DNA of 64,000 nucleotides from Sphingomonas lutea (GTDB lineage Bacteria > Pseudomonadota > Alphaproteobacteria > Sphingomonadales > Sphingomonadaceae): positions 702,501-766,500 of the forward strand of contig NZ_CP060718.1 in assembly GCF_014396785.1 (NCBI RefSeq). Reading direction: 5' to 3'. The first letter of the stretch is position 1. Each line of letters opens with the position of its first letter. The translations under genes were made by a program, and so were the position numbers. The notes under the pieces are model-generated. The model saw only the letters and a list, made by a program, of their open reading frames with translations, was not told where the DNA came from and ran no database searches. Positions 26,809 through 34,689 of the stretch are shown piece after piece.

Positions 26809-27177
26809 ATGATCTTTCGACCGACCATTGCCGCCATCTTGATCGTCACTGCAGCGCCGGCAGCGGCGATGCCCGTGTCCAATTTCCTGGCCAAGGCCGA
26901 AGCACTCAAGAAGGGGCCGCTGGCTCTCTTCTCCGGCGACATCAAGCTGCTGATGAATCAGATCAAGGCTGACAGCCAGGCGCTCCGGAGCGAGCGTTTG
27001 GCCGCCGAACAGGCGGGCAAGCGCGGCGCCTTCTGCCCGCCCGCAGGGGGCGTGAAGATGACCGACAAGGATGTCCTTCAAGCGATGGAGGCCGTCCCAG
27101 CGCCGCGGCGGGCGCAGACCAGCACCAAGGACGCCATGCGGGCCTATATGGTGCGCCGCTTTCCCTGCCGCGCCTAG
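26809..27177 (+). CDS. Small secreted hypothetical protein
   Basis: 122 residues. A signal peptide (MIFRPTIAAILIVTAAPAAA) is followed by a helical region (FLAKAEALKKGPLALFSGDI) and a C-terminal part with two cysteines (FCPPAGG and the final FPCRA). This pattern is faintly like Rap1a/Tai-type immunity proteins, but I would not assign it. The ATG starts 2 nt after the ftsH terminator T-tract, so the mRNA must start inside or before the terminator, or be leaderless. Confidence 0.7.
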   Translation: MIFRPTIAAILIVTAAPAAAMPVSNFLAKAEALKKGPLALFSGDIKLLMNQIKADSQALRSERLAAEQAGKRGAFCPPAGGVKMTDKDVLQAMEAVPAPRRAQTSTKDAMRAYMVRRFPCRA

Positions 27178-27183
27178 CGCAGC

Positions 27184-28230
27184 CTACATCGTCCCGATCG
27201 CGACCGAGGCGACCAGGAAGAGTGATGCGCAAATGCAGGCGAAGGTGACCAGGGCGGCGGTTCGCAACAGCGCGCTCCACCGGCCGAGCTGGTAAGCGCC
27301 CTTCAAGTGGCGGTACATGTGGATCGGCGGCACGAAGAACAGGAAGCTGGCTAGCGCGGTCATGCCCGCGGACACCAGCAGCCCGCTGATCACCACCAGG
27401 ATCATCATGAACGATAGCGAATAGGTGACGAACACGGTGTGGTCGTACATCTTGTACCGGCGCCGCAACGGAAACAGCAGCCACAGGAACGGCACCGAGA
27501 TCGGGATCAGAAGCCAGCTGTATTTCGACGCCGCATCCTGGATCTTCTGCGCCATCAGCTGGGGGTTTTCACGCGTCCCGTCGATCAAGGGGCGCAACCA
27601 GGACGGAATCTGCTCTTCCTCGTCGCCGTCGGTGACAACCAGGCCCCCACTATCCGCCTCTGCCTGCTTGTCCGCGATCTCCTGACGAATTTGGGCAATG
27701 CGCGTCTCGATGGCGGTCGTGTCCTGGTCTTTCCCGGCGATGGTTCGCCGCGCGGCTTCGGCCTTAGCCAAGGCCTGCTGTTCCTCCGCGATCTCGGCCT
27801 GGATTTCGCGCTTGAAGTCGTCGCGCGTGCCGGGATCGAGTGCGCCGGTGAAATTCAGCGTCGCAAACATCGCGAACACGGTGAACAGGTAAAGCGCGAT
27901 CGGCGAGATGAACCGGGCGCGTTCGCCCGCGATATAGCGCCGCGTCATTTCGCCCGGCCGCCACACCAGCATCGGCAGGGTTCGCCAGAACTTGCCTTCG
28001 AAATTGAACAGGCCGGCGGCAAAATCCTGCATGAAGGCGCGGAGCGAGCGGTGGACGTGCGCCTTCTGCCCGCATGCCGTGCAATAAGGACCGGTCAGCC
28101 GCGTCCCGCAATTCAGGCAGTTACGCTCGTGCGTATGACCGTCGTCGCGCGCTTCGCCCCCGCCCGGCTCGACGGCGCGCGCGAGGAGCCCGCCGGTCAC
28201 CGCTTCGCCAAGCCCTTCCATTTCGCCCAT
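27184..28230 (-). CDS. DUF3667 membrane protein with N-terminal zinc ribbon
   Basis: 348 residues. An N-terminal zinc-ribbon CLNCGTRLTGPYCTACGQ is followed by the DUF3667 segment (SLRAFMQDFAAGLFNFEGKF, RTLPMLVWRPGEMTRRY) and four to five transmembrane helices. A coiled-coil insert (EIQAEIAEEQQALAKAEAAR, ETRIAQIRQEIADKQAEAD) lies between helices 1 and 2. The family is of unknown function. It is divergent from nadD. Confidence 0.85.
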   Translation of the reverse strand: MGEMEGLGEAVTGGLLARAVEPGGGEARDDGHTHERNCLNCGTRLTGPYCTACGQKAHVHRSLRAFMQDFAAGLFNFEGKFWRTLPMLVWRPGEMTRRYIAGERARFISPIALYLFTVFAMFATLNFTGALDPGTRDDFKREIQAEIAEEQQALAKAEAARRTIAGKDQDTTAIETRIAQIRQEIADKQAEADSGGLVVTDGDEEEQIPSWLRPLIDGTRENPQLMAQKIQDAASKYSWLLIPISVPFLWLLFPLRRRYKMYDHTVFVTYSLSFMMILVVISGLLVSAGMTALASFLFFVPPIHMYRHLKGAYQLGRWSALLRTAALVTFACICASLFLVASVAIGTM

Positions 28231-28287
28231 GTCATCCCCGCCGCCATATTAGGCGGAGCCGAAGGCGCGTGCTAGCGCTTGCCCGCG

Positions 28288-28950
28288 ATGGCGCGCATCG
28301 GACTCCTCGGCGGCTCCTTCAATCCGGCGCACCGCGCGCATCGCCGGATCAGCTTCAGCGCCATGCGTGCGCTTGGCCTCGACGAAGTGTGGTGGCTGGT
28401 GTCGCCCGGCAATCCCCTCAAGGCCGGCGCGAAGGACATGGCGCCGATCGATGCCCGGCTGCGATCCGCGTCCGCTGCGGCGAGGCGGGCGCGCATTCGT
28501 GTCAGCGATTTCGAGCGTGAAGCGGGGACGCGCTATACCATCGACACGATGCGGCGCATTCGGCGGCGCTTCCCTGACGACGACTTCATATGGCTTATGG
28601 GCAACGATGTGCTGCCAAATTTTCACAAATGGCGCGATTGGAGGGGGTTAGCCCGAATGGTGCCGATTGCGGTCATTTCCCGGCCCGGTTATGATTCAGC
28701 TGCCCACGCGGCACGCGCGATGGGCTGGCTGCGAAGGTTCGTCCGTCCTTCCCGCCAGGCGATGCGATGGACGGAATGGAGTGCACCGGCGATTACTTTC
28801 CTTCGCCTGCCGCCCGATCCGACCTCCGCTACCGCCATTCGTGCGTCGAACCCGAACTGGCACCGCCGACTGGGCAATGCCCACACGCACCTGCATTTTG
28901 CCGGCCTGCCTCTTTCCCCCAGGAGACCCCTTGACCGACCGTCCCGCTGA
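28288..28950 (+). CDS. nadD: Nicotinate-nucleotide adenylyltransferase
   Basis: 220 residues from ATG 28288 (a TTG at 28279 is in frame). It makes deamido-NAD from nicotinate mononucleotide and ATP. The nucleotidyltransferase motif is GGSFNPAHRAH, where the usual HxGH glycine is Ala; WWLVSPGNPLK, DFIWLMGNDVL and the C-terminal TSATAIRAS (usual ISSTxIR) are typical. It overlaps the rsfS start by 20 nt. Confidence 0.93.
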   Translation: MARIGLLGGSFNPAHRAHRRISFSAMRALGLDEVWWLVSPGNPLKAGAKDMAPIDARLRSASAAARRARIRVSDFEREAGTRYTIDTMRRIRRRFPDDDFIWLMGNDVLPNFHKWRDWRGLARMVPIAVISRPGYDSAAHAARAMGWLRRFVRPSRQAMRWTEWSAPAITFLRLPPDPTSATAIRASNPNWHRRLGNAHTHLHFAGLPLSPRRPLDRPSR

Positions 28951-29335
28951 TCAAGCTGAAACGCGCGCGCCGCCGTTGGCGGACGTCGAGGAGCTTCACC
29001 GCCTGGTGCTGCAATCGCTCGACGACGACCAGGCGCAGGAGGTTGTCTCCATCCCGCTGACCGGCAAGTCGAGCATCGCCGACCACATGGTGATTGCGTC
29101 GGGCCGGTCGACCCGGCAGGTCGCATCGATGGCGGTTAAGCTTTCCGACAAGATCAAAGCGCGATTTGGTAAGGCGCCGAGGCTCGAAGGGCTCCCAGCC
29201 GCAGACTGGGTGCTGATCGATGCCGACGACGTCATTGTTCACATTTTCCGTCCCGAAGTGAGAAATTTTTACAATTTGGAACGAATGTGGGCTTTTGGCG
29301 ATGATTCCAACGCAAGTGCGTCGGCAAGCGGGTAG
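28931..29335 (+). CDS. rsfS: Ribosomal silencing factor RsfS
   Basis: 134 residues from TTG 28931, chosen because AGGAG lies 5 nt before it. It binds ribosomal protein uL14 and blocks subunit joining in starvation. Signatures: KSSIADHMVIASGRSTRQV, LEGLPAADWVLIDADDVIVH and FRPEVRNFYNLERMW. Operon nadD-rsfS with overlapping ends, as usual. Confidence 0.94.
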   Translation: MTDRPADQAETRAPPLADVEELHRLVLQSLDDDQAQEVVSIPLTGKSSIADHMVIASGRSTRQVASMAVKLSDKIKARFGKAPRLEGLPAADWVLIDADDVIVHIFRPEVRNFYNLERMWAFGDDSNASASASG

Positions 29336-29340
29336 GGCAA

Positions 29341-30180
29341 ATGCGCTTCATTGCTGTATTTCTGGCGGTATTGGCGTTTCTCGCGCAGCCCGCGGCTGCG
29401 GCCTCTTCGCCGAGCCTGTTCAACCTGGAACAGCAGCTTGATAATCTGTCGCGCAGCGGTTCGGGCGATGTCGGGATTGCCGCGCTCGACTTGAGCAATG
29501 GCGAAAGCGTCAGCATCCGCGGAAATACGCCGTTCCCGATGGCCAGCACGATGAAGGTCGCAGTCGCGGCGCTTTACCTGTCGCAAGTCGACCATGGCCG
29601 CCGCTCGCTCGATGACATGATCGGCAAGCAGTCGGCGCGCCACTTGATCGATCGCATGATGATCTACAGCGACAATCACGCGACGGACGTGCTGCTTCAG
29701 GATCTGGGCGGGCCGAGCGCACTCGATCAATGGCTTCGCCAGCACAAGTTGGAAGGCATGCGGGTCGACCGCAACATCGCGCAATTGCTGCGCGCCAAGC
29801 GCGACCTGTGGGATCGCCGCGATTCGAGCACGCCGATGGCCATGGTCCAGTTGCTGAGCAAGCTTTACAAGGCCGAGTTGATCAAGCCGGAAAGCCGCAA
29901 CTACCTGCTCGACGTCATGGCCCGTTGCAAGACGGGCAAGAACCGGATTCGCGGCCTGCTGCCCTTTGGTACGCCCGTCGAACATAAGACCGGCACGCTC
30001 AACGGCTACGCCAGCGACGTCGGGTTCATTACGCTTCCAGATGGACGGCGCATTGCCGTGGCGATCTTCGCCCGGGGCGGGGTCGACCGGCCGCGTACCC
30101 TGGCCCAGTCGGCCCGCGCCATCTACGACGGCTTCAAATCGGTCATGACCTGGCCGCTGCGGCCCGCGCTCAACCCCTAG
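29341..30180 (+). CDS. Class A beta-lactamase-fold serine hydrolase
   Basis: 279 residues with a signal peptide (about 1-20). The fold motifs SxxK (STMK, Ser near 69), SDN (YSDNHA, near 110) and KTG (HKTGTL, near 216) are all intact. The omega-loop ExxxN motif carrying the deacylating Glu166 of true class A beta-lactamases is not visible: the corresponding stretch reads RDLWDRRDSSTPMAM. It may therefore acylate without efficient turnover, acting in cell-wall peptide metabolism rather than resistance. It sits between rsfS (5 nt) and rlmH (3 nt) in one operon. Confidence 0.85.
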   Translation: MRFIAVFLAVLAFLAQPAAAASSPSLFNLEQQLDNLSRSGSGDVGIAALDLSNGESVSIRGNTPFPMASTMKVAVAALYLSQVDHGRRSLDDMIGKQSARHLIDRMMIYSDNHATDVLLQDLGGPSALDQWLRQHKLEGMRVDRNIAQLLRAKRDLWDRRDSSTPMAMVQLLSKLYKAELIKPESRNYLLDVMARCKTGKNRIRGLLPFGTPVEHKTGTLNGYASDVGFITLPDGRRIAVAIFARGGVDRPRTLAQSARAIYDGFKSVMTWPLRPALNP

Positions 30181-30183
30181 CGA

Positions 30184-30606
30184 ATGCTCCTGCACATCGT
30201 CGCGCGGGGCAAGATCGGCCGCTCACCGGAGGCCGATCTCGTCGAGCGTTACGTCAAGCGCATTGCCTGGCCGACGAAGCTGACCGAACTCCCCGATCGC
30301 GGCGGCAGCGCGCCCGCGCCCGCTGCCAGTACCGTTACCATCCTTCTCGACGAGCGCGGCGAGGCGCTGTCATCGATGCAATTGGCGCGAAAGCTCGAAC
30401 ACTGGCGCGATGGCGGGAAGCGCGAAGCGCGGTTCTTGATCGGCGCTGCGGACGGCCACGAAGCCAAGGATCGCGGCGGCGCCGACCTCTTGCTGTCCTT
30501 CGGCCCCGCGACCTGGCCGCATCTGCTGGTCCGCGCGATGCTTGCCGAGCAGTTGTTCCGCGCCACATCGATCCTTGCGAACCACCCGTATCACCGCGAA
30601 GGTTAG
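30184..30606 (+). CDS. rlmH: 23S rRNA (pseudouridine1915-N3)-methyltransferase
   Basis: 140 residues, a SPOUT methyltransferase acting on helix 69 of 23S rRNA. The start MLLHIVARGKIGRSPEADLV and the C-terminal knot motifs FLIGAADG, LLLSFGPATWPHLLVRAMLAEQ and HPYHRE are diagnostic. Normal length. Followed by the EnvC-like gene 3 nt later. Confidence 0.95.
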   Translation: MLLHIVARGKIGRSPEADLVERYVKRIAWPTKLTELPDRGGSAPAPAASTVTILLDERGEALSSMQLARKLEHWRDGGKREARFLIGAADGHEAKDRGGADLLLSFGPATWPHLLVRAMLAEQLFRATSILANHPYHREG

Positions 30607-30609
30607 GCC

Positions 30610-31790
30610 ATGCGCTTCGCCTGGTTGCTGATTGCCATTCCCACCTTCGCTGCGGCGGCGAGCGCCCCCGTGCGCCAGCCTGCGGACCCACTGACGGCAC
30701 AATTGCGGCGCGCGCAGTCCGAGCAAGCCGCTGCAAGCGCGCTCGCCGATCGCCTCGAGAGCGCGGTGAAGAGTGCGCGCGACCAAGCAGCACGCCTGCG
30801 CGCCGAGCGGGCTGCCGCAGCGCAACAGATCGCTGCCGCCGAAGCGCGCATCACTGTGGCCGATACGCAGCTGCAAATGATGTCCGCCGCGATGGAGGCC
30901 CGCCGCCAGCGCCTGCAGCGTGAACAGGAACCCGTTGCCGCGCTGCTCGCCGGGCTGGCAGTGATGGCCGAGCGGCCGCCCTTGCTCGCCGTCGCCGACC
31001 GTGGCGGCACCGACGAGCTGGTCGAAGTGCGGGTCCTCCTCGATTCGACCTTGCCGGCAATCCGCAAGCGCACGGCTGCGCTGTCCGCAGAGATACGCCG
31101 CGGCGAATCGCTCGAACGCGCCGCACGGCAGGCGCGTGCGGCCATGACCCGAAGCCGCGCGGAATTGCAGGCTCGCCGCCAGAATTTTGCTGCTCTCGAG
31201 CGGCGCGCGCTGGAAAGTGCGACTGCCGCGGGCGGCCAGGCGCTGGGCGCTGGCGATACGGTGCTGGCGTTGGGGGAGGAGGTCGAGCGTGCCCGGTCGG
31301 CAGTCCAATCGGGGCGCCAGTCAGCCGCGCTTGCTTCCACCTTGGCGTCGGAACAGCCTGCACCGGCCCGTCCCGATGCCCCGAGATGTCGGCACCGCCC
31401 ACTCCCCTCGACTACCAGCTGCCCGTATCGGCGTCGGTCGTCGATGGGCTGGGCGCGGTCGACGAAAATGGCATCCGCTCGCGCGGACTGACGTTCGCGA
31501 CGAAGCGGGGTGATCGCGTGACCGTCCCCGCCGGCGGGATCGTGCGCTTCGCCGGCGCCTTTCGGGACTATGACGGCGTGATCATCCTCGACCATGGCGG
31601 CGGGTGGACAAGCGTCCTGGTCAACGCCGCCACGCAACTGCGGGCCGGAGACCGCGTACGCCGCGATCAGCCGCTCGGCCGAGCGCTGGGACCGCTGCTC
31701 GTCGAATTGTTGCACAATGGGACGCATCGCTCCCCGGCTCTCATCGCAGGTTCATCTCGAACTCTGTCAAACAGGGGCAAAGACAGCTAA
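30610..31790 (+). pseudogene. EnvC-like murein hydrolase activator, split by a 1-nt frameshift
   Basis: Two overlapping frames make one protein: a signal peptide plus long coiled coil (30610 to about 31380), then a LytM/M23-like domain (31386-31790, SRGLTFATKRGDRVTVPAGG, DGVIILDHGGGWTSVLVNAA). Adding one C to the CCCC run at 31379-31382 joins them as ...RPDAP-E-MSAPPTPLDY and gives 393 residues with no stop. The M23 zinc ligands look degenerate (LLVELLHNG instead of HLHFE), as in EnvC, which activates amidases rather than cutting. It lies upstream of ctpA. Probably an assembly indel; a real pseudogene cannot be excluded. Confidence 0.8.
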
Positions 31791-31825
31791 ATGAATCGCC
31801 ATCTCGTCACACAGGACGCGAACTG

Positions 31826-33175
31826 ATGACCATGAACCGCAAACTGCTCCCGCCGCTCGCACTGGTCGGCGCGCTCGCCCTGGTCCCGGTGACCGCCAGC
31901 TCGTTCGCTGCCGCGGATACCGCCAATTACCAGGAGCTCGAGAAGTTCATGAGCGTCTATGAGCGGGTCAAGGCCAACTATGTTGACCGCGTGGACGACA
32001 AGACCCTGATCAAGGGGGCGATCGACGGCATGCTGTCGTCGCTCGATCCGCATTCCAGCTTCGTCGAAGCATCGGATTTCGACACGTTGCGCACGACCAC
32101 CGACGGCAATTACGGCGGGCTTGGCATTACCGTTTCGACCGAGGACGGGGCGATCAAGGTCATCGCCCCGACCGAAGACACGCCGGCGTGGCGCGCAGGC
32201 GTCAAGTCGGGCGATTATATCACCCACATCAATGGCGAGCTGATGTACGGCCTGACGCTCGACGAAGCGGTCGACAAAATGCGTGGTCAGCCCGGTACGG
32301 GGATCAAGCTGACGGTCGTCCGCCCGGGCCGCGAAAAGCCCTTCGACATCGCGTTGGTGCGAGAGCGGATCGAGCTGCGCCCGGTGAAGTGGGAGATCAA
32401 GGACAACGTCGGCATCATCAACATCAACACCTTCTCGGGCAATGTCGCGGACGCCACCAAGTCGGCGCTGCTGTCGATCGACAAGGCGACTGGCGGCAAA
32501 CCGACGGGCTATATCATCGACCTCCGTTCCAACCCGGGCGGGTTGCTCGACCAGGCGGTGGATATCACCGACGCCTTCCTTGAAAGCGGGGAGATCGTCT
32601 CGCAACGCGGGCGCGAGCGTGGCGATATCGAACGTTATTACGCGCGTCCCGGCGACATGGCGCACGGCCTTCCCGTGATCGTCTTGATCGACGCGGGCAG
32701 CGCTTCGGCATCGGAAATCGTCGCCGGCGCGCTGCAGGACCACCGCCGTGCCTTGGTGATGGGCGAAAAGAGCTTCGGCAAGGGCTCGGTCCAGACCGTT
32801 GTGCAAACGGGACCGCAGGCCGCGCTGCGTCTCACCACGGCGCGTTACTACACGCCGTCGGGCCGCTCGGTGCAGGCCGGCGGGATCGACCCGGACATCA
32901 AGGTCCCGCAGCTGTCGGACCCGGATTACAAGGATCGCCCGCGCATTCGTGAAGCCGACCTTCGCCGCCACCTCGTTGCGCAGGCCAAGGTCGAAGACGC
33001 GATCCTGGAGAAGGACGATTTGACCGATCCGCGCTTCGCGATGACCGCCGCGCAGCTTGAGAAGAAGGGCGTCAAGGACTTCCAGCTCGACTATGCGATA
33101 AAGACGCTGAAGCGGCTTGCCAATCCGGTGGCGATCGCCGCCGCCAGCCCGAAGAAGACTCGCGCGGCTCAATGA
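31826..33175 (+). CDS. ctpA: S41 family C-terminal processing protease
   Basis: 449 residues from ATG 31826. A signal peptide (about 1-28) is followed by the N-terminal helical region (YVDRVDDKTLIKGAIDGML, LDPHSSFV), a PDZ domain (about 95-165, YGGLGITVSTEDGAIKV, AGVKSGDYITHING) and the Ser-Lys catalytic core: IDLRSNPGGLLDQAVDI, GSASASEIVAGALQDH (Ser near 292-296) and GEKSFGKGSVQ (Lys). It cleaves periplasmic proteins at C-termini. The neighbourhood envC-ctpA is standard. Its stop overlaps the dsbB start (ATGA). Confidence 0.95.
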   Translation: MTMNRKLLPPLALVGALALVPVTASSFAAADTANYQELEKFMSVYERVKANYVDRVDDKTLIKGAIDGMLSSLDPHSSFVEASDFDTLRTTTDGNYGGLGITVSTEDGAIKVIAPTEDTPAWRAGVKSGDYITHINGELMYGLTLDEAVDKMRGQPGTGIKLTVVRPGREKPFDIALVRERIELRPVKWEIKDNVGIININTFSGNVADATKSALLSIDKATGGKPTGYIIDLRSNPGGLLDQAVDITDAFLESGEIVSQRGRERGDIERYYARPGDMAHGLPVIVLIDAGSASASEIVAGALQDHRRALVMGEKSFGKGSVQTVVQTGPQAALRLTTARYYTPSGRSVQAGGIDPDIKVPQLSDPDYKDRPRIREADLRRHLVAQAKVEDAILEKDDLTDPRFAMTAAQLEKKGVKDFQLDYAIKTLKRLANPVAIAAASPKKTRAAQ

Positions 33176-33696
33176 GCGAGGCCATGGCCGCAATGCCCCG
33201 CGGCGCATCGTCCCTCGGGGCGGCGAGCATCGCCCGGCTGATCGCGCTCTTGCTGCCGCTGGGGCTGCTTGGTGGCGCGCTCGGCTCGCAATATTTCGGC
33301 GGGCTCAACCCGTGCGAAATGTGTTACTGGCAGCGCTGGCCCCATGCCGCGGCGATCGCGCTTGCGGCTCTGGCGTTCACCGCATCCGCGGGCAGCCGCC
33401 GGGCGTCGGCGCTGACCCTGGCGGCAGCGGCAGCAATTGCAGTTTCCGGCGCGATTGGCGTCTATCATGCGGGCGTCGAAGCCGGGATCTTCGAAGGGGT
33501 CACGACCTGTTCGGTCACCGGCGGCGGGGGCAGCGATGCCGATCTCCTGCGACAGATCACCCAGGCCCCGATCGTTCGCTGCGACCAGGTACAATGGGCC
33601 TTTCTCGGCATCTCGATGGCCGGATGGAACGCGATCCTGTCGCTTGGCGGCGCGTTGACCATCCTGCTGCTGACCCGCCGCGGGGCGCGCCCGTGA
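33172..33696 (+). CDS. dsbB: Disulfide bond formation protein B family
   Basis: 174 residues, four transmembrane helices. The quinone-reducing CxxC pair is NPCEMCYWQRWPH; the second periplasmic loop has cysteines in TTCSVTGG and IVRCDQ, completing the DsbB pattern. It reoxidises DsbA-type thiol oxidases. Starts inside the ctpA stop (ATGA) and overlaps coq7 (GTGA). Confidence 0.92.
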   Translation: MSEAMAAMPRGASSLGAASIARLIALLLPLGLLGGALGSQYFGGLNPCEMCYWQRWPHAAAIALAALAFTASAGSRRASALTLAAAAAIAVSGAIGVYHAGVEAGIFEGVTTCSVTGGGGSDADLLRQITQAPIVRCDQVQWAFLGISMAGWNAILSLGGALTILLLTRRGARP

Positions 33697-34226
33697 CCTG
33701 GCGTCCAGGCGATCCGCGCGCCGATACGGCGTCGATGGTGCGCGTCGACCAGGCCGGCGAATATGGCGCCACTCGGATCTATGCGGGGCAGCTTGCCGTG
33801 CTTCGCCCCAATTGCCCGGAATCGCGCTTGATCGCGCGCATGGCGGCGCAGGAAGAACGCCACCTCAAGCGATTCAATCAGTTGATGGCAGAGCGCCGCA
33901 TCCGACCGACTGCGCTGCAGCCGTTATGGAACGTTGCCGGCTTTGCCTTGGGCGCGGCCACCGCGCTGATGTCGGAAAAGGCGGCGCTCGCCTGCACCGA
34001 TGCAGTCGAAACGGAAATCGACCGGCATTATGGCGCGCAGCTCGACGCGATTGGCGACAGCGACCCCGAGCTTGCCGCGGACATTGCGGAGTTTCGCGCC
34101 GAGGAGCTTGAACATCGCGATACGGCGCGAGAGGCCGGTGCGGCGGGGGCCGTGGGCTACCCGCTCTTGACGGCGGCGATCCGTGCCGGATGCAGGGCAG
34201 CCATCGCGCTGTCCAAGCGGACTTGA
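33693..34226 (+). CDS. coq7: Demethoxyubiquinone hydroxylase (Coq7-type)
   Basis: 177 residues from GTG 33693, overlapping the dsbB TGA. A diiron carboxylate hydroxylase of ubiquinone synthesis. Iron ligands fall in VDQAGEYGATRIY, MAAQEERHLKRF, CTDAVETEIDRHY and EFRAEELEHRDTA. Length matches alphaproteobacterial Coq7. Together with ubiG this shows aerobic ubiquinone production. Confidence 0.94.
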   Translation: MTWRPGDPRADTASMVRVDQAGEYGATRIYAGQLAVLRPNCPESRLIARMAAQEERHLKRFNQLMAERRIRPTALQPLWNVAGFALGAATALMSEKAALACTDAVETEIDRHYGAQLDAIGDSDPELAADIAEFRAEELEHRDTAREAGAAGAVGYPLLTAAIRAGCRAAIALSKRT

Positions 34227-34267
34227 GGAACCACAAGCGGCACTCGCCCGCTTAAGTAGTCGAAAGG

Positions 34268-34681
34268 ATGGCGTTGAACATGGCAAAGCAGCTTGTGGTC
34301 CCGGCCTTCGCCGTTGCCGTTGTGGCAGGCTTCACAGCCCTCGCGCCCACCGCCGAAGCGCAACAGACGGTGGGTGAGATCATCGTGTACGGCACCGACC
34401 CCTGTCCCCGCGCGACGGATGACGAGATCGTGGTTTGTCGTCGCCTGCCAGAAAGCATGCGCTATCGCATTCCCGAGAATATGCGGCCGGGCGGCACATT
34501 CCAGCAGCGTCAGTCGTGGACGATGAAGTCGCGGCAGATGATGAATGTCGGCTCGACCGGCACCGGCAGCTGTTCGGCGGTCGGCCCGGGCGGCCACACC
34601 GGCTGCCTGACGCAGGAAATTCAGACCGCGCGAAAGCAGTCGCAGGACATCACCGCCGAAGACACCGCGCCCGAGCAATAA
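34268..34681 (+). CDS. Secreted hypothetical protein of a sphingomonad family
   Basis: 137 residues (ATG 34268 or 34280). A signal peptide ends near PTAEAQQ. The mature part contains GTDPCPRATDDEIVVCRRLP and MRYRIPENMR, a motif block I have seen in several sphingomonad hypothetical proteins, plus a second Cys pair (GSCSAVGPGGHTGC). Four cysteines suggest two disulfides in the periplasm. Function unknown. Confidence 0.75.
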   Translation: MALNMAKQLVVPAFAVAVVAGFTALAPTAEAQQTVGEIIVYGTDPCPRATDDEIVVCRRLPESMRYRIPENMRPGGTFQQRQSWTMKSRQMMNVGSTGTGSCSAVGPGGHTGCLTQEIQTARKQSQDITAEDTAPEQ

Positions 34682-34689
34682 GGCGCGAC

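Noticed and set aside
34245..34267. GGAAC-N17-CGCT upstream of the 137-aa secreted protein as an EcfG promoter
   Set aside because: The -10 half differs from CGTT and the spacing to the start is short; not convincing.
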